Part shown: positions 1-5,346 of the stretch, piece after piece | How positions within the stretch are numbered: position 1 is the first letter of the stretch | How the letters are laid out: each line of letters begins with the position of its first letter | Assembly (NCBI GenBank): GCA_013140405.1 | Contig: JABFSV010000177.1 | Coordinates: forward strand, 1 to 5,613 | DNA length: 5,613 nucleotides | Origin: Methyloglobulus sp. | GTDB lineage: Bacteria; Pseudomonadota; Gammaproteobacteria; Methylococcales; Methylomonadaceae | Reading direction: 5' to 3' | Position numbers and translations under genes: made by a program | Notes under the pieces: model-generated | What the model saw: the letters and a program-made list of their open reading frames with translations, nothing else | Databases searched by the model: none | What the model was told of the DNA's origin: nothing

Positions 1-740
1 CAATGGGGCTTGCAAAAAAAGGCCATAAAACAGCCGTGATCGATTTTGATGTAGGCCTACGTAACCTGGATTTAATCATGGGTTGTGAGAGACGGGTTGT
101 TTACGACTTCATCAATGTCATCAACGGCGAAGCCAGCCTTAACCAGGCCTTGATAAAGGATAAGAACTGTAACCTGCTTTACATCTTGGCTGCTTCACAA
201 ACTCGCGACAAAGATGCGCTGAGCCAAGAAGGTGTGGGTAAAGTTTTAGAAGAGTTATCTAAGGATTTCAAATACATAGTTTGTGATTCTCCGGCGGGTA
301 TTGAGAGAGGAGCCCATTTGGCTATGTACTTTGCCGATGACGCTTTCGTGGTCACTAATCCAGAAGTATCCTCAGTAAGGGACTCAGATCGCATGTTGGG
401 CATATTGTCTAGCAAATCCCGTCGAGCCGAAGAGAATAAGGAACCTATAAAAGAATATCTGTTGCTGACCCGTTATTCACCAGAGCGCGTAAAATTGGGC
501 GAAATGCTGAGTGTAGATGATGTGCAGGAAATCTTGTCGCTGCATCTTTTGGGTGTGATCCCAGAATCAAAATCGGTTTTGAATGCGTCAAACTCGGGTA
601 TTCCGGTGATTCTCGATGAAAAAAGCGATGCGGGTCAAGCGTATGCTGATATTGTTGCCCGCTACCTGGGCGAGAACAGGCCGCATCGGTTTATTGACGA
701 TAAGAAGGGCTTTTTTGGCAAGCTGTTCGGAGGTAAGTAA
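1..740 (+). CDS. minD: Septum site-determining ATPase MinD (5' end outside window)
   Basis: MinD is a ParA-type ATPase that binds the inner membrane as an ATP dimer, recruits MinC to block FtsZ polymerisation near the poles, and is released by MinE. Aligned with E. coli MinD from memory, about 24 N-terminal residues are missing, including the deviant Walker A lysine motif. The ATG at position 3 is therefore an internal methionine and not the start. Visible signatures are IDFDVGLRNLDLIMG, with the aspartate equivalent to D40 at nt 48-50, then CERRVVYDF, the Walker B/switch II stretch IVCDSPAGIERGA, and NPEVSSVRDSDR. The C terminus (KKGFFGKLFGGK) is the amphipathic membrane-targeting helix, so the 3' end is intact. 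The stop overlaps the minE ATG by one base, implying translational coupling. An upstream minC is expected but not seen. Confidence 0.98.
   Translation, partial: MGLAKKGHKTAVIDFDVGLRNLDLIMGCERRVVYDFINVINGEASLNQALIKDKNCNLLYILAASQTRDKDALSQEGVGKVLEELSKDFKYIVCDSPAGIERGAHLAMYFADDAFVVTNPEVSSVRDSDRMLGILSSKSRRAEENKEPIKEYLLLTRYSPERVKLGEMLSVDDVQEILSLHLLGVIPESKSVLNASNSGIPVILDEKSDAGQAYADIVARYLGENRPHRFIDDKKGFFGKLFGGK
729..734 (+). promoter_or_regulatory. Ribosome-binding site of minE inside minD
   Basis: GGAGGT is a near-perfect Shine-Dalgarno sequence 5 nt before the minE ATG. It lies within the last codons of minD, which supports both the minE start and coupled translation of the two genes. Confidence 0.85.
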
Positions 741-1006
741 TGAGCTTACTGGATTATTTCAAAACATCGAAAACCAGCTCGGCTTCGTTAGCTAAAGAAA
801 GGCTGCAAATCCTGGTTGCACATGAAAGAGTCTCCAAAGATCAACCCACTTATCTGCCGCAGTTACAAAAAGAATTATTGGAAGTCATCCAAAAATATGT
901 GAACGTGGATAAAGATGCCATATCCGTTAGATTTGAACAGGATGGAAATCAGGAAACCCTGGAGTTAAATATTATGCTCCCTGATGACCAAACCAAGAGA
1001 TTTTAA
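740..1006 (+). CDS. minE: Cell division topological specificity factor MinE
   Basis: MinE stimulates the MinD ATPase and drives pole-to-pole oscillation, so that MinCD inhibition is lowest at midcell. The 88 residues match the length of E. coli MinE. Residues 2-7 (SLLDYF) are the N-terminal membrane-binding segment. Residues 19-26 (KERLQILV) form the MinD-contact region that converts between helix and strand, and the key arginine R21 is present. YLPQLQKELLEVIQKYV starts the topological/dimerisation domain, which continues to the C terminus. The ATG overlaps the minD stop (TAATG) and follows a strong Shine-Dalgarno, so the start is secure. No terminator is visible after the stop, and the next gene begins 29 nt later, so read-through is likely. 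Confidence 0.98.
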   Translation: MSLLDYFKTSKTSSASLAKERLQILVAHERVSKDQPTYLPQLQKELLEVIQKYVNVDKDAISVRFEQDGNQETLELNIMLPDDQTKRF

Positions 1007-1035
1007 ATAGCTCAACAAAATAGTAAGGTGAAAAT

Positions 1036-1239
1036 ATGACCGCAATAACTGAAATAGGCGCAGCAGCTGGAAAAATCTGGACTTATCTGGAAAAAAACGG
1101 TGCATCTAGCGTCACAAAAATTACCACCGAAACAGGCTTAGGCAAAAACGATGTCCAACGCGCCATCGGTTGGTTAGCTAAGGAAGATAAGCTGGCAATA
1201 GAGCTGAAAGGCCGCGTTGAAACACTTTCGTTGAAATAA
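1036..1239 (+). CDS. Small winged helix-turn-helix protein (DUF2582-like)
   Basis: This is a 67-residue protein that I recognise only at the level of fold family: it resembles the short winged-helix proteins grouped as DUF2582, whose function is not established to my knowledge. Residues 3-18 should form helix 1. Residues 24-33 (SSVTKITTET) and 38-50 (NDVQRAIGWLAKE) look like the helix-turn-helix, and AIELKGRVETLSL at the C terminus looks like the beta wing. The protein is almost only this domain, with no sensor or catalytic part, so it may bind DNA as a dimer or be a protein-interaction module. The Shine-Dalgarno AAGGTG at 1025-1030 lies 5 nt before the ATG. It is 29 nt after minE on the same strand with no visible promoter or terminator between them, so co-transcription with min is likely. 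A functional link to division is unproven. Confidence 0.8.
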   Translation: MTAITEIGAAAGKIWTYLEKNGASSVTKITTETGLGKNDVQRAIGWLAKEDKLAIELKGRVETLSLK

Positions 1240-1253
1240 CGAAAAGCACAACC

Positions 1254-1289
1254 ATCACCTTAGCCACCCTTACGGTTGGCCAGGGTGAT
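1254..1289. terminator. Probable bidirectional intrinsic terminator between convergent operons
   Basis: An imperfect inverted repeat pairs 1254-1266 (ATCACCTTAGCCA) with 1277-1289 (TGGCCAGGGTGAT): 13 positions with one G-T wobble and one A-C mismatch (as read on the + strand), around a 10-nt loop that can pair two further bases. On the + strand it is followed by GTTGTTT, on the - strand by GGTTGTGCTTTT. Both U-rich tails are weak but present. Its place, 14 nt after the winged-helix stop and downstream of rapZ on the other strand, fits a shared terminator. Rho-dependent termination cannot be excluded because the U-tracts are interrupted. Confidence 0.65.
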
Positions 1290-1297
1290 GTTGTTTC

Positions 1298-1323
1298 GAG
1301 TCCCCTAGATAAAACGGAGACTC
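1298..1323. repeat. Short inverted repeat near the rapZ 3' end
   Basis: GAGTC (1298-1302) pairs with GACTC (1319-1323). Two further C-G pairs follow one mismatch, and the loop is 10 nt. It lies between the rapZ stop and the larger hairpin. Neither side has a U-tract in the right orientation, so I do not call it a terminator. It might stabilise the 3' end of the rapZ transcript, or be chance. Confidence 0.3.
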
Positions 1324-1334
1324 AAAATCCTCTG

Positions 1335-2192
1335 TCAGTTGAGTTCACGGTGTCTGATAATGACATTCAGGGTAGGGCTTTTAAACTGCTTCGCCAATGA
1401 ATCAACCAAATAAACAGAACGGTGTTGTCCCCCCGTACAGCCAATGGCTACAGTCAAATAACTGCGCCCTTCTGCTTCAAACCGTGGTATCCAGCGTTCC
1501 AGAAAATCAGTGATGTCCTGGAAAAACTCAGCAACAAGATCCTGGGCTTTCAGAAAATCGCTGACAGGCTGGTCTTTCCCCGTCAACCCTCTCAATTCAG
1601 GTATCCAATAAGGATTCGGGAGACAGCGTGCATCAAACACAAAATCTGAATCCAAAGGCACGCCGTTTTTAAATCCAAATGATTGAAATTGCAAGGAAAT
1701 ATGCCTGACTTCGCGCTCGCCAATTTGGTCTTTTACCAGATCCCGAAGTTGATGGTAATGCGTCCGGCTGGTGTCAATGACGACACTCGCATGTCTGGCA
1801 ATCGGCACCAACATTTCTTTTTCGATTTTTATCGCTTCTTTCAAAGGGATATTAAAATCCGTCAGCGGGTGTTTTCGGCGGGTTTCGCTATATCGTTTCA
1901 ATAAGGTCGATTCTTCGGCCTGCATGAAGATAATTTCGCAATCAATGCCCTTATTTCGGATCAAGCGCAGATTGTCAGAAAAATTGACCAGGCTTTCGCT
2001 TTGGTTCCGTGCATCTATGCCTATGGCAGTTTTTGCGTAAGTGCTTTTATCAACCAGCATGACATGGCTGATAAAATCTTCCAACAAAGTTACAGGCAAG
2101 TTATCAATACAGTAATAACCGCAATCTTCCAGCGTTTCTAAGGCAATGCTTTTACCGGAGCCAGAGAGGCCACTGACAATGATTAACTTCAT
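1335..2192 (-). CDS. rapZ: RNase adapter/nucleotide-binding protein RapZ (YvcJ/YhbJ family)
   Basis: RapZ-family proteins bind nucleotides. In E. coli RapZ senses glucosamine-6-phosphate and guides RNase E to the sRNA GlmZ, so controlling glmS. The 285 residues match the family length (284 in E. coli). Walker A is GLSGSGKS at residues 8-15, followed by CIDNLPV. VVIDTS is a Walker B-like strand in the N-terminal domain. The C-terminal domain carries SFGFKNGVP...LPNPYW (171-196) and RSYLTVAIGCTGGQHRSVY, with the conserved Cys at 252. The protein ends shortly after RHR and lacks the Lys/Arg cluster of the E. coli tail. The ATG at 2190-2192 is preceded in frame by a nearby stop and gives the canonical MKLIIVSG start, but there is no recognisable Shine-Dalgarno. 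It is the last gene of the rpoN cluster. ptsN is absent upstream and npr/ptsO downstream. Confidence 0.96.
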   Translation of the reverse strand: MKLIIVSGLSGSGKSIALETLEDCGYYCIDNLPVTLLEDFISHVMLVDKSTYAKTAIGIDARNQSESLVNFSDNLRLIRNKGIDCEIIFMQAEESTLLKRYSETRRKHPLTDFNIPLKEAIKIEKEMLVPIARHASVVIDTSRTHYHQLRDLVKDQIGEREVRHISLQFQSFGFKNGVPLDSDFVFDARCLPNPYWIPELRGLTGKDQPVSDFLKAQDLVAEFFQDITDFLERWIPRFEAEGRSYLTVAIGCTGGQHRSVYLVDSLAKQFKSPTLNVIIRHRELN

Positions 2193-2212
2193 ACTATCGA
2201 GGTGTTAGCAAC

Positions 2213-2246
2213 GGTGCAAAGCACAAAAAATGTTCAGCTTTGCACC
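2213..2246 (-). repeat. Perfect 10-bp inverted repeat in the hpf-rapZ gap
   Basis: On the transcribed strand GGTGCAAAGC and GCTTTGCACC are perfectly complementary around a 14-nt loop holding six consecutive T. ACA/TGT inside the loop could extend the helix past a 3-nt bulge. It begins 12 nt after the hpf stop and ends 20 nt before the rapZ ATG. No U-tract follows the 3' arm on the - strand, so a standard terminator is unlikely. An mRNA processing or stability element, or a translation-control element for rapZ, is possible. The structure is seen directly; the role is inferred. Confidence 0.6.
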
Positions 2247-2258
2247 ATATTGCTGACA

Positions 2259-2549
2259 TTAACGGTGACTACTGACTTTTTCTTTGTGCTTGGTAATTTG
2301 ACGGTCGAGCTTATCGACCATATCGTCAATGGCCGAGTACATATCTTCCTGGTGATCTTCTGCAAATACAGTCGCCCCATTGATATGCACGGTGGCTTCC
2401 GCTTTCTGCATTAATTTTTCTACACTCAATATAACGTGTACATCAGTAACATTATCAAAATGGCGCCCTAACTTTTCGAATCTCGAATTGATGTGGACTC
2501 TCAAAGAATCAGTTATTTCTAGGTGATGTCCTGTTACTATGACTTGCAT
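2259..2549 (-). CDS. hpf: Ribosome hibernation promoting factor, short form
   Basis: Short HPF binds the 30S subunit in the mRNA/tRNA channel in stationary phase and, with RMF in gammaproteobacteria, promotes 100S ribosome dimers. The 96 residues match E. coli HPF (95). Aligning features include MQVIVTGHHLEIT at the start, the FEKLGRHFD segment, VHVILSVEK, ATVHINGATVFAE, and the conserved DMYSAIDDMVDKLDRQITKHK helix near the C terminus. There is no long-form C-terminal dimerisation domain. It lies 48 nt after rpoN and 66 nt before rapZ on the same strand, as in the rpoN operon, except that ptsN does not follow it. The start is fixed by the alignment and by a good AAGGAG site. RMF is not in the window. 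Confidence 0.97.
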   Translation of the reverse strand: MQVIVTGHHLEITDSLRVHINSRFEKLGRHFDNVTDVHVILSVEKLMQKAEATVHINGATVFAEDHQEDMYSAIDDMVDKLDRQITKHKEKVSSHR

Positions 2550-2557
2550 GGAATAAA

Positions 2558-2563
2558 CTCCTT
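2558..2563 (-). promoter_or_regulatory. Ribosome-binding site of hpf
   Basis: AAGGAG on the - strand lies 8 nt before the hpf ATG. It is clearly stronger than the sites in front of rpoN and rapZ in the same cluster, which suggests HPF is translated more efficiently than its neighbours. Confidence 0.8.
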
Positions 2564-2597
2564 TCCTGATGAATAATTAGTTTTAGTTCTGTTAATC

Positions 2598-4046
2598 TTA
2601 TAGGGTACGCTTTCTTTCGCTTGATGAAGCAATAAACATCGCTTCGCGATATTTTGCAATTGTTCTTCTTGCAACGTTGATACCCTTTTCTTGTAATAAA
2701 TCCGCAATCTTACTATCACTTAACGGTTTTGCAGGATTTTCATTACCGACTAACTCTTTGATAAAGGCCCTTATGGCCGTGGATGAGCACTCACCTCCTT
2801 CTTCGGTTGAAACATGGCTGGAAAAAAAGTATTTGAATTCCACTATCCCGTTCGGTGTGTGCATATACTTTTGGGTGGTGACACGGGATATGGTTGATTC
2901 GTGCAGTTCCAATTCTTCGGCGATGACTTTTAACACCATCGGCTTCATGGCAATAGCACCATGCTCAAGGAATTCCGTTTGCCGTGCGACGATGGAACGC
3001 GCAACCCTTAGCAGGGTATCGTTGCGTCCTTGTAGGCTTTTGATAAACCACTTGGCTTCCTGGTAATGCTCTTTCATGCACTGGTTGTCTTTGCTTTCGT
3101 CGGCCCTTTTAATCAGCGCTGAATATTCGGCATTAATCCGCAATTTAGGCGCAACCTCTGAGTTGAGGCTTACCTGCCAGGTGTTGTTGCGTTTACTGAC
3201 ATAGACATCGGGTATTACATACTCCGATTCCGACTGTTGTATCTGTAAACCCGGCTTAGGATCAAGCGCCCGGATAAGGGCAACCATTTTATCGAGCTGT
3301 TCCGCTGAGACGGACATTTGACGCATTAATGCCGCCTTGTCATGATTAGCCAATAAGCTCAAATGGTTCGTCACCACAGCCAAGGCTTCTTTCCGGTAAG
3401 GCGTTTGTTCGGGCAGTTGCATTAATTGAATCCTAAGGCAATCCTGAAGGTCTACGGCAGCTATGCCAGAGGGGTCAAAATTCTGCACCCGATGCAAAAC
3501 TGCTTTCACTTCATCGCAATCCAAGTCATCAATTTGACCCTGCAAACCCTGAAAAATTTCCTCAAGGCTGCTCATCAAATAACCTTCATCATTGATGGAA
3601 TCGATAATTGACAGGGCGATGTCGTGGTCGCGTTCGGAAAAGGGGGTCAATTCCAGTTGCCAGAGCAGATGGTCGAGCAACGTTGATACATTACCGCGTT
3701 GCGTTTCAAACTCTATCGCTTCATTGTTAGTGCTGCTACCTGCCTCGAAATCCTCCTGGTAAACATCATCCCAAGACGAATCAATCGGCAGCTCATCAGG
3801 CATGTCGGTTTGTGAGCCTTCGCTGGTAACCGTATCAGCATTTTCAGCCTTCTTTTCCGATAACACTTCCAGGGATTGAAAACTGGTGTCTTCTTCATCC
3901 ACTTCCAGCATCATATTCGACTCAAGCGCCTGTTGAATCTCTTGCTGTAAATCCAGGGTAGACATTTGCAACAGCCGAATTGCCTGCTGCAATTGCGGTG
4001 TCATCGATAAATGCTGGCCTAACTTAAGATTGATAGAATGTTTCAT
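2598..4046 (-). CDS. rpoN: RNA polymerase sigma-54 factor RpoN
   Basis: Sigma-54 directs RNA polymerase to -24/-12 promoters and needs an AAA+ enhancer-binding protein to open them, typically for nitrogen, motility and other regulated genes. The length, 482 residues, is close to E. coli RpoN (477). Region I (about 1-50) is glutamine- and leucine-rich, with MTPQLQQAIRLLQMSTL, and interacts with the activator. Residues about 48-115 form a variable, acidic region II. The core-binding region follows. The helix-turn-helix lies around 373-392 (IAEELELHESTISRVT), and the RpoN box ARRTIAKYRE is at 459-468, so all DNA-binding elements are intact. The start is fixed by the conserved N terminus, yet no clear Shine-Dalgarno precedes it. 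lptB ends 30 nt upstream and hpf begins 48 nt downstream. Confidence 0.98.
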   Translation of the reverse strand: MKHSINLKLGQHLSMTPQLQQAIRLLQMSTLDLQQEIQQALESNMMLEVDEEDTSFQSLEVLSEKKAENADTVTSEGSQTDMPDELPIDSSWDDVYQEDFEAGSSTNNEAIEFETQRGNVSTLLDHLLWQLELTPFSERDHDIALSIIDSINDEGYLMSSLEEIFQGLQGQIDDLDCDEVKAVLHRVQNFDPSGIAAVDLQDCLRIQLMQLPEQTPYRKEALAVVTNHLSLLANHDKAALMRQMSVSAEQLDKMVALIRALDPKPGLQIQQSESEYVIPDVYVSKRNNTWQVSLNSEVAPKLRINAEYSALIKRADESKDNQCMKEHYQEAKWFIKSLQGRNDTLLRVARSIVARQTEFLEHGAIAMKPMVLKVIAEELELHESTISRVTTQKYMHTPNGIVEFKYFFSSHVSTEEGGECSSTAIRAFIKELVGNENPAKPLSDSKIADLLQEKGINVARRTIAKYREAMFIASSSERKRTL

Positions 4047-4053
4047 AAACGCA

Positions 4054-4069
4054 TCACATTACCGTGTGA
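4054..4069 (-). repeat. Small palindrome upstream of the rpoN start codon
   Basis: TCACA-N6-TGTGA lies in the 30-nt lptB-rpoN gap and ends 7 nt before the rpoN ATG, where a Shine-Dalgarno would normally be. In RNA it could form a 5-bp stem with a 6-nt loop. The arms are short, so chance is a real possibility. Confidence 0.3.
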
Positions 4070-4076
4070 GTAAGCA

Positions 4077-4802
4077 TCATAACCTGAAATTATTGCCCAG
4101 ATAAACTTTACGAACTTCCTCGTTTTTCACGATAGCCTCCGTGCTGCCTTCAGCAATAACCCGTCCTTCGTTAAGTATATACGCACGGCTGCAAATGCCT
4201 AGCGTTTCCTGAACATTATGCTCAGTAATCAAAATGCCGATGCCCCGATCTTTCAGGTGTTCTATGATTTTTTGTATGTCTTCCACCGATATGGGATCAA
4301 CCCCAGCAAAAGGTTCATCCAGCAAGATGAACTGCGGATTACTGGCCAATGCCCTGGCGATTTCAACTCGCCGACGCTCACCGCCAGACAAGCTCAACGC
4401 CATTTGGTTGCGTAAATGCGGAATATGGAATTCTTCCAACAATTCCTCAATAATCAGCTCCATCTGCCCTTCTGTCAAATCTGAACGGATTTGCAAAACC
4501 GCACGCAGGTTATCCGCTACACTGAGTTTGCGGAACACCGATGGCTCCTGCGGCAAGTAGCCCACGCCCAACTGCGCCCGTATGTGCATGGGATGATGGG
4601 TGATATCCTGGGAATCCAGCAATATTTCGCCTTCATCGGCCTTGATAAGCCCCACCATCATGTAAAAACTGGTGGTTTTCCCCGCGCCATTAGGCCCCAA
4701 CAACCCGACCACTTCACCGGTATTGACGTGCAATGAAACACCATTGACTACATTGCGTTTATTGTAGGTTTTTATCAGGTGTTTTGCTGCTAGTGTCGTC
4801 AT
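4077..4802 (-). CDS. lptB: LPS export ABC transporter ATP-binding protein LptB
   Basis: LptB is the cytoplasmic ATPase dimer of the LptB2FGC complex that extracts lipopolysaccharide from the inner membrane and pushes it along the Lpt bridge. Starting at the ATG at 4800-4802 gives 241 residues, the E. coli length, with [13 protein letters not shown] aligning to the E. coli N terminus. A longer frame opens at 4883, but its extra 27 residues are only the alternate reading of lptA. Motifs are Walker A GPNGAGKT (36-43), Q-loop Q85, signature LSGGE (138-142), Walker B FILLDEP with D162/E163, and switch H195. VYLGNNFRL closes the protein, as in the family. The start lies 44 nt inside the lptA coding region. 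GGGTAA at 4811-4816 is a weak ribosome-binding site, so coupling to lptA translation is likely. rpoN follows after 30 nt. Confidence 0.97.
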   Translation of the reverse strand: MTTLAAKHLIKTYNKRNVVNGVSLHVNTGEVVGLLGPNGAGKTTSFYMMVGLIKADEGEILLDSQDITHHPMHIRAQLGVGYLPQEPSVFRKLSVADNLRAVLQIRSDLTEGQMELIIEELLEEFHIPHLRNQMALSLSGGERRRVEIARALASNPQFILLDEPFAGVDPISVEDIQKIIEHLKDRGIGILITEHNVQETLGICSRAYILNEGRVIAEGSTEAIVKNEEVRKVYLGNNFRL

Positions 4803-5346
4803 TCTTTTTATTACCCGTTTTATGCTCTGTTTTATTTGCCGTTTTTTGTTTAGGCTGTAGCAAGACGTGGACGCGTTTGGCATCTGACGATTTTTCGCCC
4901 GCTTTCACGATAGAGCGCTTGCTGTCATATTCGATCAGGTCACTGGTATAAGTCGCAGTGCCTTGCCAAACTGTCGCGTCCTCAATAAGTTTCAGAAGAT
5001 TCTTTTTTGGGTAATACTCACCCGTTAAGGCCTCACCGGTAATGTCTTCTGCACCTGGATTAGGCGTTTGTTTAAACTTCGCCTTATTACCAGTAAACAC
5101 CAACTTTTCCGCATCGCCCTCAACAAAATACACCACCAACTTATCCGAATTGACCCGAATGCTCCCTTGAATGGAAATGACATTGCCGGTGTAAATACTG
5201 GTGGCAGTGGCATCATCATACGTTGCGGTATTGGAATCAATGGTAATGGGCTGATCGGGATCGCTCTCCAATGCCCGTAATCCAGAGCCGTAGCAACACG
5301 CAAACAACACCGAGCAACACGTTATTATTATTTTATTTTGTTTCAT
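4759..5346 (-). CDS. lptA: Periplasmic LPS transport bridge protein LptA
   Basis: LptA is the periplasmic OstA-like beta-jellyroll that links LptC at the inner membrane to LptD at the outer membrane and carries lipopolysaccharide between them. There are 195 residues against 185 in E. coli. Residues 1-25 are a Sec signal peptide with a hydrophobic core unusually rich in cysteine (C10, C11, C17, C18) and probable cleavage after A25. The mature part begins [16 protein letters not shown] and continues through [19 protein letters not shown], the typical OstA repeat pattern. From about residue 163 the tail is a Lys/Thr/Asn-rich hydrophilic stretch of about 33 residues, whose last 14 codons overlap lptB. 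GAAGGG at 5352-5357 is a good ribosome-binding site 5 nt before the ATG. The start overlaps the lptC end by 14 nt. Identification rests on sequence and context together. Confidence 0.95.
   Translation of the reverse strand: MKQNKIIITCCSVLFACCYGSGLRALESDPDQPITIDSNTATYDDATATSIYTGNVISIQGSIRVNSDKLVVYFVEGDAEKLVFTGNKAKFKQTPNPGAEDITGEALTGEYYPKKNLLKLIEDATVWQGTATYTSDLIEYDSKRSIVKAGEKSSDAKRVHVLLQPKQKTANKTEHKTGNKKNDDTSSKTPDKNLQ

Noticed and set aside
3..5. ATG at position 3 as the minD start
   Set aside because: It aligns with about residue 25 of MinD; starting there would delete the Walker A motif, and the upstream sequence is simply outside the window.
2597..2602. TATAAG on the - strand at the rpoN stop as a -10 box for a separate hpf promoter
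   Set aside because: No acceptable -35 element at 16-18 nt and no extended -10, so a single hexamer match is not enough.
2677..3066. 129-codon open frame on the + strand antisense to rpoN
   Set aside because: It lies entirely inside the conserved rpoN coding region, has no recognisable protein features, and is best explained as a shadow frame.
4054..4069. CRP-like operator before rpoN
   Set aside because: The half-sites are in the wrong order (TCACA-N6-TGTGA and not TGTGA-N6-TCACA), so it does not match the CRP consensus.
4803..4883. Possible 27-residue N-terminal extension of LptB from an ATG at 4883
   Set aside because: The extra segment has no match to the LptB N terminus, lies wholly within lptA, and the internal ATG at 4802 gives exactly the E. 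coli length and alignment.
5290..5346. Lipobox reading of the LptA signal (L-F-A-C at residues 14-17)
   Set aside because: Phenylalanine at -2 is atypical, LptA is a soluble periplasmic protein, and a signal peptidase I site after A25 gives a mature start similar to E. coli LptA.
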